A DNA stretch of 64,000 nt, from assembly GCA_038746745.1 (NCBI GenBank), contig JBCDKJ010000005.1, positions 36,882 through 100,881 of the forward strand. The letters run 5' to 3'. Made by a program: the position numbers and the translations under genes. Positions 43,689 through 52,190 of this stretch are shown in pieces; position 1 is the stretch's first letter, and each line of letters begins with the position of its first letter. This DNA is from JANQIO01 sp038746745 (GTDB lineage Bacteria; Pseudomonadota; Gammaproteobacteria; Pseudomonadales; Halieaceae). The notes beneath the pieces are model-generated. The model was not told the origin of the DNA and made no database searches. It worked only from the letters and a program-made list of their open reading frames with translations.

Positions 43689-45704
43689 ATGCATAATACG
43701 TTTGCAGCATTCAAGCGCTTCCAAGAGCAGCATGTTAAAGTTCACGACTTCTCCACCTCGACAGCCACGGCCCGCGACTCTGTGAGCGACTACAGCCCCC
43801 GCGCACTGTTCATCTACGATACCGAGAGTGCAGCGCTTGTTGAGACCTGCCAGCAAAACCCGGTAGGCACAGACATTCAACCCCTGCCGCTGGATGACTT
43901 CGCTGCCAACCCGGATGCCGCCTTCGCTGACGGCATCAACCACGTAGTAGTCTCTGCGTCCCTGCAAAACATCAAGCGAGTCCTATCGATGCCGAGGGCG
44001 CAGGACACCGTCTTCGGCATCTTGCCGCGCAAAGGACAGGACAGGCTACGCCGATATCTGGATCTGCCACGCAGCGATCAGGAGGCGCTGCGGGTTGCAC
44101 TGCGGAGCGACCCCAAACCGACTGATCTCGTGACCTGTAACGGGGAGATGGTCCTGTTTGGCGCGGTGGTGGGCTGGCTGCCGCTATTGGATGGTTCCGA
44201 TCAGCTCAACCGCTGGGACTTGTTAAAACGGGTGTTTCGTCAGTGGGGTCGGCTTAATCTGTACAACTACCGGATAACGACGGCCAATGACAAGGAGGTC
44301 AGAACGGCTGCCACAGGGTGCATGGTGTTTGATCGTCACCAGGGCGACATCATTTCAAGGTTAATCGGCGAGCAACACTCCGTTCGTGACGGGCAGGTAG
44401 GCATGGTGGTCGCATCGCCCACATCGCGCATGGGGTATCTGCGGTTCCTTTATCAGGTGTTTTCACAGCTTAAGAAACGCTCCGGGCTGCCAGCGTCTGT
44501 GGGCTACATCAAAAGCCGCGGCTTTCGGATCGAGTCCGACAAGCCCAGGGCCGTCCTGCTGGATGGCGAGACTGAGATAGAGACACCTCTCGAGGTGGCG
44601 GTGCAGCCCGGTGCGCTCAAGATGAACCTCGGTGACAGCCTGATGCAGGCGGACAAAACCGCCGACGACAAGGAAACGGTTCGCACCGGCAATCTGCCCG
44701 ATGAGGAAGAGGCAGCTCGCGCCGTCGGCACGCGGGTGCCATTTTTTTCTTACGCGTCTGAAGAGCATTTCAAAGAGTTATTCGTCACGCTGAACAAAGA
44801 CGCCGAAATAGATACAACCTATGTGATCTTCGTGCTGGTGAGCACCTGCATAGCGACGCTGGGCCTCTATCTGGACAGTGTCGCCGTCATTATTGGCGCG
44901 ATGATAATTGCACCATTAATGGCGCCCCTGGGCTCCGCTGGCATGGCACTGCTGCGTGGGTACGAAAGACTTCTGTTTCGCTCTGCAGAAAAACTCGCCC
45001 TGGGTATCGGGCTTACCCTGGCCGCCGCGGCGTCCATTTCTCTGCTGTTCCCCTACAACCCTGTCACACAACAAATGGCTGCGCGGGTGGAGCCAAGCCT
45101 GCCGGATTTATTCGTTGCCATCTTCTCAGGAGTCGCGGCGGCCTACGCTCGCGCCTACAAGGAGATCTCCCAGACACTGGCTGGCGTGGCAATCTCCGTT
45201 GCATTGGTGCCACCGCTGGCGGTTGCCGGAATCGGTTTGGGCCGTGGAGAAATCGGCTTTTTCCTGCAAGCCTTTTTGCTGTTCTTCACCAATTTCGTAG
45301 GCATCATTCTGGCCGCAACGCTCGCTTTTCGCGTGCTGGGGTTTTCCTCGGCGGTGCTCGCGCGTCGCCAGATCGGCGTAATGCTGCTTTTCCTGATCAT
45401 TATCTCTGTGCCACTGGCGCTGACGTCGGCGCAAATCGCTGACCGATGGGCGGCCGAGCAACGCCTGGAATCACTCGAGTTAATAGTGAATGGGCGCCCT
45501 GTAGAGGTTATTAGCGTGGAGCGTGAGCCAGGCGATGGAGGGGCTAGACTGCTGATTACGCTGGGTATCACACAGCCCCTGGCTTCCGCGGATTATCCCG
45601 AGTTGCAACGGCAGATAGAAGAACACTTGCACAGGGATTACCACATATCGCTCAGCTTTCATTATGTGCTGGGGCGCACGCCGAGTGATTTGAAACAACA
45701 GTAA
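43689..45704 (+). CDS. DUF389 membrane protein with N-terminal kinase-like domain (TIGR00341 type)
   Basis: 671 residues. The first 320 residues look like a diacylglycerol-kinase/YegS-type fold (ALFIYDTESAALVE; NHVVVSASLQNIKRVLS; TCNGEMVLFGAVVGW; ending VAVQPGALKMNLGD), though I cannot show that its active site is intact. The second half is the polytopic DUF389 domain, with DSVAVIIGAMIIAPLMAPLG and GVAISVALVPPLAVAGIGLG. GAGGG stands 9 bases before ATG 43689. First gene of a five-gene run to 49733, each 8-19 bases apart or overlapping. Substrate or signal unknown. Confidence 0.86.
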   Translation: MHNTFAAFKRFQEQHVKVHDFSTSTATARDSVSDYSPRALFIYDTESAALVETCQQNPVGTDIQPLPLDDFAANPDAAFADGINHVVVSASLQNIKRVLSMPRAQDTVFGILPRKGQDRLRRYLDLPRSDQEALRVALRSDPKPTDLVTCNGEMVLFGAVVGWLPLLDGSDQLNRWDLLKRVFRQWGRLNLYNYRITTANDKEVRTAATGCMVFDRHQGDIISRLIGEQHSVRDGQVGMVVASPTSRMGYLRFLYQVFSQLKKRSGLPASVGYIKSRGFRIESDKPRAVLLDGETEIETPLEVAVQPGALKMNLGDSLMQADKTADDKETVRTGNLPDEEEAARAVGTRVPFFSYASEEHFKELFVTLNKDAEIDTTYVIFVLVSTCIATLGLYLDSVAVIIGAMIIAPLMAPLGSAGMALLRGYERLLFRSAEKLALGIGLTLAAAASISLLFPYNPVTQQMAARVEPSLPDLFVAIFSGVAAAYARAYKEISQTLAGVAISVALVPPLAVAGIGLGRGEIGFFLQAFLLFFTNFVGIILAATLAFRVLGFSSAVLARRQIGVMLLFLIIISVPLALTSAQIADRWAAEQRLESLELIVNGRPVEVISVEREPGDGGARLLITLGITQPLASADYPELQRQIEEHLHRDYHISLSFHYVLGRTPSDLKQQ

Positions 45705-45720
45705 AAATGGAGAAAACACC

Positions 45721-46827
45721 GTGGATAAGACCGCTATTGAGGTAGAGCAACAGACCAAAGACACGCGACGCGCGATGGAAATTGCGGTGCGCATCGGCTT
45801 AGTGCTTTGCCTCGTGGTCTGGTGCTTTCAGATCATTCGTCCTTTCATCTCCACGCTGGTGTGGGCAATGATCATCGCGTCAGCACTCTTGCCCCTGTAC
45901 GGCTCCTTGCGAGAAAAGATGGGGCTGAGCCACAAGCTTGGCGCCACTTTGTTCACCCTTCTGCTCCTTGCACTGGTGCTGACGCCATCCATTCTGCTGT
46001 CGGAGACGATGCTGATTACTGCGCGTGAATACGCCAATGAGCTGCAGGACGGCACCCTGGCCATACCCGCTGCGCCAGAACGTGTGCGGGACATACCGGT
46101 AGTGGGTGAGCGATTTTTTACCATTTGGCAGGAAGCCAATGAAAACCTGGAGTCCGTTCTGCAGCAATTCCAACCACAGATTCGCGACGCCACACGCTGG
46201 CTGGTGAACACCGCGGCTGGCGCCGGCCTTGGCGTATTGCAATTCGCTCTTGCCGTGGCGGTCTCGGGCATATTCCTCGCCTACAACGAGAGCGGCGCAG
46301 ACTTTGCCCGTCGCCTGGGCAGGCGGCTTGCAGGTGAGGACGGCGAAACCTTTGCAGCACTGGCCTCGAACACCGTTCGCAGTGTGGCACAGGGCGTGCT
46401 GGGAGTCGCAGTTATACAGGCCATCCTGGCGGGCGTGGGTTTTTTGGTCGCTGGCGTTCCAGGCGCTGGACTATGGACCTTGCTGGTGCTTATTTTGGCC
46501 ACGGTACAGCTACCTACCATTGTGGTACTGCTGCCCGTTGTTATCTGGTACGCCTCCAGCGCAGGTGGTCTTGCCACCACGCTATTCGGCGTCTACATGA
46601 TCGCGGTGGCCTTGTCCGACAATGTGCTCAAGCCGATCCTGTTGGGTCGCGGCAGCAGCCAGCCAATGGCCGTGATCTTCCTTGGCGCTATCGGTGGCTT
46701 CCTGCTATCGGGTATCGTTGGCCTGTTTATCGGTGCCGTGGTGCTGGCCCTGGGCTACGAAGTCTTCATGCTCTGGCTTCTGCAGGACGTGCACGCACTG
46801 GAGGAGGGAGTCAACGCAAATGACTGA
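45721..46827 (+). CDS. AI-2E family transporter (PerM/DUF20)
   Basis: 368-residue polytopic membrane protein with about eight helices in the PerM layout: three helices, a periplasmic helical loop (about 80-150) and five more helices. Family features include IRPFISTLVWAMIIASALLP near the start and DNVLKPILLGRGSSQPMAVI near the end. Members export or exchange diverse small solutes; the name AI-2E comes from E. coli TqsA and need not apply here. The GTG start at 45721 has GGAGA before it. It overlaps the HlyD gene by 8 bases. Confidence 0.9.
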   Translation: MDKTAIEVEQQTKDTRRAMEIAVRIGLVLCLVVWCFQIIRPFISTLVWAMIIASALLPLYGSLREKMGLSHKLGATLFTLLLLALVLTPSILLSETMLITAREYANELQDGTLAIPAAPERVRDIPVVGERFFTIWQEANENLESVLQQFQPQIRDATRWLVNTAAGAGLGVLQFALAVAVSGIFLAYNESGADFARRLGRRLAGEDGETFAALASNTVRSVAQGVLGVAVIQAILAGVGFLVAGVPGAGLWTLLVLILATVQLPTIVVLLPVVIWYASSAGGLATTLFGVYMIAVALSDNVLKPILLGRGSSQPMAVIFLGAIGGFLLSGIVGLFIGAVVLALGYEVFMLWLLQDVHALEEGVNAND

Positions 46828-47923
46828 GGCAACGGTAGAGGTAACGGCAGAGGCAGCTCAGGAAAATAGTGGCATTCAAAAGCTCACGCTGGGAGTGCTT
46901 GGACTGTGCGCTTTCATGCTGCTGTGCTACCTGATAGGCGATCGCTACACACCCTACACGGACCAGGCACGCGTCACCGGCCACATTATTCCCGTTGTGC
47001 CGCAAGTGTCTGGCAACGTGGTGGAAGTACCCGTCGGTGTTAACGCGATTGTGGCAGCCAGCGACTTGCTGCTGCGCATAGACCCGACGGATTATGCGCT
47101 AGCCCTTGAGCAAGCCGAGGCCAAGCTCGAGCAGGTTACGCAAAAACTGGGGGGCGGGGTTGAAGAACTTACCGTTGCCCAGGCCAGCCTGTCCCAGGCC
47201 ATTACACAGCGCGACTACGTTATCGCCCAGTCCAGGCGCGTGTTTGAATTGGAAAAGCGTGGCGTTCTCCCGGTGACCGATGGCGACAAAGCCAGAGCCG
47301 AAGTCGAGAAGTCTAAAGCCGATGTAGAAAGCGCCCGCGCCCGCTTGCAACAGGTGCAACAGCAACTGGGCACCCAGGATGAAGACAACGCCTACCTACG
47401 CGAGGCGCTGGCGGCAATGGAAAACGCAAAGCTGAACCTGTCCAGGACCGAGATTCGGGCACCCAGCCGCGGCGGCGTGACCAGCGTTAACATCTCCGTT
47501 GGCAATTACGCCAAGGCGGGGCAAGCCATAATGACCTTTGTCTCTGCCGATACGATCTGGATAGAGGCGTATATGCGCGAGAACAGCCTCGGCAATATTG
47601 AAGCGGGCAATCCTGTGGACATCGCACTGGACATGGCACCGGGCCAGATTTTTGCAGGCGAAGTCGTCAGCACCGGTTTCGCAGTGAACTGGAAGAATTC
47701 GGCCCAGGCAGGGAAGCTGCAAAGCGTGAGTACACAGAATAGCTGGCTGCGCGATGCGCAGCGCTTTCCTGTGGTCATTCGATTCAAGGATGAAAGCGCA
47801 AGAGGGCTGCTTCGCGCTGGCGGTCAGGCAGACGTGATTGTGTACACCAGTGGCAACGTCGTCACCAATAGCCTGGCCTGGCTATGGATTCGGTTTATCA
47901 GCCTGCTCTCCTACGCGTACTAG
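46820..47923 (+). CDS. HlyD/EmrA-type membrane fusion protein
   Basis: 367 residues: a short cytosolic start, one transmembrane helix at about 23-43 (LTLGVLGLCAFMLLCYLIGD), a biotinyl-lipoyl half (VVPQVSGNVVEVPVGVNAIV), a helical hairpin (about 95-205), then the second lipoyl half (LNLSRTEIRAPSRGGVTSVN) and a beta domain. It is an adaptor joining an inner-membrane transporter to an outer-membrane channel. Its partner is probably the DUF2955 protein that follows, as in AaeA/AaeB pairs. ATG 46820 overlaps the previous stop. Confidence 0.9.
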   Translation: MTEATVEVTAEAAQENSGIQKLTLGVLGLCAFMLLCYLIGDRYTPYTDQARVTGHIIPVVPQVSGNVVEVPVGVNAIVAASDLLLRIDPTDYALALEQAEAKLEQVTQKLGGGVEELTVAQASLSQAITQRDYVIAQSRRVFELEKRGVLPVTDGDKARAEVEKSKADVESARARLQQVQQQLGTQDEDNAYLREALAAMENAKLNLSRTEIRAPSRGGVTSVNISVGNYAKAGQAIMTFVSADTIWIEAYMRENSLGNIEAGNPVDIALDMAPGQIFAGEVVSTGFAVNWKNSAQAGKLQSVSTQNSWLRDAQRFPVVIRFKDESARGLLRAGGQADVIVYTSGNVVTNSLAWLWIRFISLLSYAY

Positions 47924-47933
47924 GAGCACCGCG

Positions 47934-48977
47934 GTGAGCGCTTCAACGGTTGATCGCTATGCAGTGCGCTATGCCATCGGTATAACGCTGGCGGCGGCCA
48001 TCGCCTACGGCGTCGCCTGGGAGATGTCCTGGGTCGCAACGTTGCTCGCAGCCGCGTTCCTGGGAAACCGCGGGCCCAGGCCCAACCTCAAGCAGTCGAT
48101 TGTCATTCTCGCTGCCATGGCGGTCATTTTCACAGTCGTTATGGGTATGGTCTTGGTGTTTTATCGCTATCCCGTGGTGCTATCAGTGTTAGTGGCGGCA
48201 GCGATGTATCTGGTGTTTTATGTGGCTGCGCGAGGAGCACCGCAACTTATTGTTTTCCTTTGCGTACTGGCGATTGTAGTGTTTCCACTGCTGGCGGGAA
48301 CCTCCACTGCGCTGGTGCCGCTCATTGCGGGCAGCATGCTGATTTCGACGTTAGTGGCGCTGCTCTGCGCACAGATCGCACACACGCTGGTACCCAGTGC
48401 ACCGCTCATTGCAGTTTCACCGGAAGCCCAGGGTATCGAGAGCGCGCATGCTATGCGCTCCGCCTGGCTTAGCAGTGCGGTCATTCTGCCCATTGCACTG
48501 ACCAGCCTCTGGATGAACGCCAGCAGCGCCATCCTTCCTCTGATACAGGTGGCCATCCTGTCAATGCGACCAGATTTTTCGACCAGCGCTGCAGGTGGCA
48601 AAGCCCTGGTGGCTGCCAACCTGGGTGGGGGTATTGTGGCATTGTTGTTCTACCAGCTATTGCTGATTGCGCCCATCTACCCATTCGTACTGGCGGGGCT
48701 TTTCGCCATTGCGCTGATGTTTGCGCGAGGCCTGTTTTCATCACGCACCATCGCACCACTGTTTGGTACCGCCATGAACACTGTGCTGATTCTGATCGGC
48801 AGCGGAACGGGAGAGTGGGGCGTCGAGGCGGACGCCAAATTTTACGAGCGCCTGCTACTGATCAGCTTTGCTGCCTGCTACGTGGTGGGCATGTTCTCAC
48901 TGCTGCAGATGCCCGGCATCCGTGAACGCTGGATGCGTGTCGGCGGCTGGCTCAGTGTTAAACTGGCGCCCTCTTGA
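47934..48977 (+). CDS. DUF2955 (FUSC-like) membrane protein
   Basis: 347 residues with ten to eleven helices in two sets of the aromatic-acid-exporter (AaeB/FUSC) type: RYAIGITLAAAIAYGVAWEM and SWVATLLAAAFLGNRGPRPN at the start and a similar second block from about 185. Unlike AaeB it lacks the large cytosolic domain, as in the DUF2955 family. With the preceding HlyD protein it likely forms an efflux pump for organic acids (inference). GGAG stands 8 bases before GTG 47934; that start is 10 bases after the HlyD stop. Confidence 0.83.
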   Translation: MSASTVDRYAVRYAIGITLAAAIAYGVAWEMSWVATLLAAAFLGNRGPRPNLKQSIVILAAMAVIFTVVMGMVLVFYRYPVVLSVLVAAAMYLVFYVAARGAPQLIVFLCVLAIVVFPLLAGTSTALVPLIAGSMLISTLVALLCAQIAHTLVPSAPLIAVSPEAQGIESAHAMRSAWLSSAVILPIALTSLWMNASSAILPLIQVAILSMRPDFSTSAAGGKALVAANLGGGIVALLFYQLLLIAPIYPFVLAGLFAIALMFARGLFSSRTIAPLFGTAMNTVLILIGSGTGEWGVEADAKFYERLLLISFAACYVVGMFSLLQMPGIRERWMRVGGWLSVKLAPS

Positions 48978-48995
48978 TGCCCAAAGGAAACCCGC

Positions 48996-49733
48996 GTGGC
49001 AGGCTTCATTCCGCACGTCGACGAACGCAATAACTTCATAGTTCTGCTTACAGCGCTGGTGTTCTTTTTGGCGGGAGACGCAATTGCCGTCCAATTCCAA
49101 CTGCAAAACGCGCATAGCGTGGTCAACACTCTACTGCTTATTACGCTGGTGGTTAATGTCTGGGCGGTACACAACCCGCGCACGGATCTTATCAGCTGGA
49201 AGCTCGGCGCCAGCATGGTCATTGTGATGATAATGGTGGGAGACCTGTTTGTGCAGAGCCTTACTCTTACCCGCTTCCAATTACTGATCGCGTTCCTGTT
49301 CATCTGCCTCACGATCTGGCAGGCCTGGAGCCAGGTTATGTTTACTGGCGTGGTTGACCGTAACAAGATTGTGGGCGCTATCTGCATTTACCTATTGCTG
49401 GGGGTCGCCTGGGCTTTTGCCTACCTGATCGCGGACAGCTTTATTCCAGGTTCGATGACAGGACTCGATAGCGGCATCTGGCAGGAAAAGGTGCACAGCC
49501 TGGTGTACTACAGCATGGTAACCCTCACGACTCTCGGTTATGGAGAGATCACACCTGCGCAGCCCCTCACGCGCTTTCTGGCGTTTATGGAGGCGATTAC
49601 CGGCATCTTCTACACCACCGTATTGGTCGCCAGTCTTATTGGCATACGTCTGTCAGGCGTAGATCGGACACGACGGATTGAAGAGCTGGGGCAGGAGTCT
49701 CGGTCAGCGCAGGCCAGTGATGAGGCGTCGTGA
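48996..49733 (+). CDS. two-pore-helix-type potassium channel-like protein
   Basis: 245 residues. Four or five N-terminal helices (about 15-135) are followed by a pore module: helix IVGAICIYLLLGVAWAFAYL, pore loop with the filter TLTTLGYGEITP and a last helix (EAITGIFYTTVLVASLIGIR). TLGYGE differs from the canonical TVGYGD but is seen in bacterial Ion_trans_2 proteins. There is no RCK domain. GTG 48996 has AAGGA before it. The stop overlaps a GTG at 49730 that begins the decayed gene. Confidence 0.87.
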   Translation: MAGFIPHVDERNNFIVLLTALVFFLAGDAIAVQFQLQNAHSVVNTLLLITLVVNVWAVHNPRTDLISWKLGASMVIVMIMVGDLFVQSLTLTRFQLLIAFLFICLTIWQAWSQVMFTGVVDRNKIVGAICIYLLLGVAWAFAYLIADSFIPGSMTGLDSGIWQEKVHSLVYYSMVTLTTLGYGEITPAQPLTRFLAFMEAITGIFYTTVLVASLIGIRLSGVDRTRRIEELGQESRSAQASDEAS

Positions 49734-49895
49734 GCGAACAACCCGCGGAGTTGCCGCCACTGGACTCCTTTACGCATAAACGTCGGTAGCATGCCCGGCG
49801 TGGAGAACGACGCTGGCTTTTGGATCGTTGCCGGACTATGTATGGGAATTACGCTAACGCTTGCTGTGCTGTTCCGCTGGCGTAAGTGGGTGTAG
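49730..49895 (+). pseudogene. remnant of a CorA/ZntB-type metal transporter gene
   Basis: At 49776-49895 one frame reads INVGSMPGVEND and then a hydrophobic helix ending FRWRKWV and stop. This is the C-terminal end of the CorA/ZntB family: the GIN(VGG)MPG loop, last helix and basic tail. The rest of the protein is missing. Upstream, GTG 49730 overlaps the channel stop as GTGA and opens a 19-residue frame (MSEQPAELPPLDSF...) that ends at TAG 49787-49789. The simplest reading is a large internal deletion that joined the 5' and 3' ends of a sixth operon gene. The ATG at 49791 could still make a 34-residue single-helix peptide. Confidence 0.6.
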
Positions 49896-49896
49896 C

Positions 49897-50829
49897 TTAA
49901 CGCCGAAGCCTGCCCACCAGGTTTACAACAAGCACTAATACCGCGCCTGCAAGAATGCCCACCAAAGCTGCAGATACAGGGTGCACCAGCGCACCGGTAA
50001 AGGTTCCCAGGGCGGGCAACTCGTGCCCCCAGGCGGCAACGCCGTCAACCCATTGGTCCACCGGGTGTAATCCGTGAACGAGGATACCGCCGCCGACCAG
50101 GAACATGGCGGCGGTGCCCAATACCGCCAGCGCTTTCATCAGCCAGGGTGCAAAATCAAGAAGACGCAGCCCAAACCAGCGTCGCAAGCCTGACCAGCCG
50201 CCTTCACCCGAACGCTGCGCCAGGTAAAGTCCGGCGTCGTCCAGTTTAACGATACCTGCTACCAGCCCATACACACCCACAGTCATCAGCAGCGCAATTG
50301 CGGACACCGTGACAATGCGCACCGTGGGATCAGCACCGACCACGGTGCCCATGGTAATGACCACTATCTCCGCAGACAGAATAAAATCGGTACGGATAGC
50401 ACCTCGAATCTTTTCCTTCTCATGCTGAAGGCGGGCCTCAGGATTCGCTGGCGGAGGCTTGTGCTGACTCTGCTGTGCCGCTTCTTCAGCCCGGTGCAGA
50501 AATCGATGGGCGATCTTCTCAAAACCTTCGTAGCACAGGAACAAACCACCCAGCATCAGTAGCAGAGTCACCAGCGGCGGGTACACTGCCGCAATGATTA
50601 GCGCTGATGGCACCAGGATCAGCTTGTTAATAAAGCTGCCTTTAGCGACCGCCCAGACCACCGGCAGCTCACGGTCGGCGCGTACCCCTGATACCTGCTG
50701 TGCATTGAGGGCAAGATCATCGCCCAGGACACCTGCGGTTTTTTTGGCAGCGACTTTCGTCATCAGAGACACGTCGTCGAGAATCGCGGCAATATCGTCA
50801 AGCAGGACGAGCAGGCTGCCTCCGGCCAT
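49897..50829 (-). CDS. DUF808 (YedI-like) membrane protein
   Basis: 310 residues. MAGGSLLVLLDDIAAILDDV is the DUF808 opening and is followed by KVAAKKTAGVLGDDLALNAQ, a soluble-looking part and about six to eight helices, ending in a basic tail. The family is conserved in proteobacteria but its role is unknown. ATG 50829 has GGAGA upstream. The stop is two bases from the end of the ZntB remnant, so the tail of this gene converges on the decayed operon end. Confidence 0.9.
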   Translation of the reverse strand: MAGGSLLVLLDDIAAILDDVSLMTKVAAKKTAGVLGDDLALNAQQVSGVRADRELPVVWAVAKGSFINKLILVPSALIIAAVYPPLVTLLLMLGGLFLCYEGFEKIAHRFLHRAEEAAQQSQHKPPPANPEARLQHEKEKIRGAIRTDFILSAEIVVITMGTVVGADPTVRIVTVSAIALLMTVGVYGLVAGIVKLDDAGLYLAQRSGEGGWSGLRRWFGLRLLDFAPWLMKALAVLGTAAMFLVGGGILVHGLHPVDQWVDGVAAWGHELPALGTFTGALVHPVSAALVGILAGAVLVLVVNLVGRLRR

Positions 50830-50869
50830 TAACAAATCTCCAGCGGGGAAACATTGATTAAAGCATGCG

Positions 50870-50890
50870 GGCTGGACTGTGTGTCCAGCC
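50870..50890 (-). terminator. probable hairpin terminator after the outer-membrane protein gene
   Basis: Perfect 8-base stem GGCTGGAC/GTCCAGCC with a 5-base loop, lying 17-37 bases after the stop of the gene at 50907-51938 and before the DUF808 start. The T-run that follows on the minus strand is short (CTTT), so termination strength is uncertain. Confidence 0.5.
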
Positions 50891-50906
50891 GCGGGGGTGC
50901 ATTTAG

Positions 50907-51938
50907 CTAGATACGGTCCAGATCGATGCGCGTGCTGAGCATCAGCCCGCGAGAACCCTCGACCATCTGGTCGCCGTAGCTGAGGGTAAATTCCATGTTG
51001 CGCTGCGGGAACCAGGACAGAGAGCCGCTGCCAAACAGCGCGTCCTGTTGCTGCAAGCGGGATTCATCCAGCTTGTTAACTTTGAATGCTAGCGAGTAGA
51101 AACGCGACGGGGCCCAGGCCAGACCGGCGCCATACCGCGTTTCAGTATACAGGGCGTTTTCAAGACCACCCTCAAACCGCACCTCGTCCCGACTGCGACC
51201 GGATAGCTGCAGCTCCAGCTCCGGTGCAAGTTGCAGAGAGGTGGCGAACTCCAGAAGCTCGACGCTTTGTAATTGCTCGAGGCCACCAAAAGTGTCGGTG
51301 GAGCGATAACCGCCCTGCCAACTCAAGAGACCGCTGCGGCTCTCTCCACTGAGGCCCATGCGGTAACCCATGCGCTCCTGCGCCTCTGCCTCTGCTGACG
51401 GCTGATCCAGAAGGTATTCATATTGCAGGCTCAGTTCAGCGAGATCCGCCAGAGACTTGCTGATACCGGGGCGAATACTGTATTCGTAGGCATCTCCAGC
51501 CTCGCGAATAACGCTGCCAGCACGGATATCAGCATTTAGACCCAGCAGATCGTTAAGCGCAGCACTGTACATTGAAGCACCGAGTTGCTGGGAGACCTGG
51601 GCCTGAGTGGACTCGTCGCGTAACTGGCTTTCCACTCGGTAGTCTAGAGCTACCTGCAGCAGACTATTGCGCAGCTCAAGCCCCAGCCCGGTATTAAAGC
51701 GCGCCTCCTGTAATTCATCGTGTTCATCCTCACGGACGTCAACGCTAAACAGGTTAGGTGTGATATTAAGAGAGGGCGCTACAGACTCAGCCTGCGCTAA
51801 GGGGCATAGCAAAAAGGGGGACAGTAAAAACGCGGCCAGTAAAAGCTGAGGCAAGCGCAGCAGCGGCAGAACAGCTACAGTTTTACCTGCACCATTCTGC
51901 ACGTCCGTTGTGATGTTTGTCTGTACCCGCTTGTTCAT
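50907..51938 (-). CDS. probable outer-membrane beta-barrel protein (TIGR03016-like)
   Basis: 343 residues with a long signal region (hydrophobic LLLAAFLLSPFLLCPLAQA, cleavage near residue 50). The mature chain opens VAPSLNITPNLFSVDVREDE and continues with amphipathic strands to FTLSYGDQMVEGSRGLMLST and a final RIDLDRI. The alternation and the SLSWFPQRNMEFTLSYGDQM segment resemble PEP-CTERM/polysaccharide-associated outer-membrane proteins, but I cannot confirm the family. A 250-base gap upstream carries a perfect palindrome overlapping a possible promoter. Confidence 0.7.
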   Translation of the reverse strand: MNKRVQTNITTDVQNGAGKTVAVLPLLRLPQLLLAAFLLSPFLLCPLAQAESVAPSLNITPNLFSVDVREDEHDELQEARFNTGLGLELRNSLLQVALDYRVESQLRDESTQAQVSQQLGASMYSAALNDLLGLNADIRAGSVIREAGDAYEYSIRPGISKSLADLAELSLQYEYLLDQPSAEAEAQERMGYRMGLSGESRSGLLSWQGGYRSTDTFGGLEQLQSVELLEFATSLQLAPELELQLSGRSRDEVRFEGGLENALYTETRYGAGLAWAPSRFYSLAFKVNKLDESRLQQQDALFGSGSLSWFPQRNMEFTLSYGDQMVEGSRGLMLSTRIDLDRI

Positions 51939-52074
51939 CGTTTTTTAGCCCTGGCGCGAGGGCGAAGCCTTAAAATGCTATTGCTTCTACAACGTTATAT
52001 ACCCTGCATGAAGCTCGCTAGTCCTGATGGCTTGCGTGTTATCGCTTGCAAACACGACTGCTTATCCGCTCGTG

Positions 52075-52112
52075 TTGTACATTTGTACAAACACTGAACG
52101 CGCAAGTGTAAA
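52075..52112 (-). promoter_or_regulatory. 16-base palindrome overlapping a candidate promoter
   Basis: Perfect inverted repeat TTGTACA-TT-TGTACAA at 52075-52090. On the minus strand a -35-like TTTACA (52107-52112) stands 17 bases before TGTACA (52084-52089), which is part of the palindrome and would be the -10. Such an overlap suggests an operator for a dimeric repressor controlling the outer-membrane protein gene about 140 bases downstream. A second, looser inverted repeat CGTGTT/AACACG is at 52035-52056. Confidence 0.4.
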
Positions 52113-52190
52113 TCAAAATACAACAAAAAAGCCAACTATTACCATAACTTGTGACTCGTAACGCAGAAACTGCCTCAACTACATGCGACG

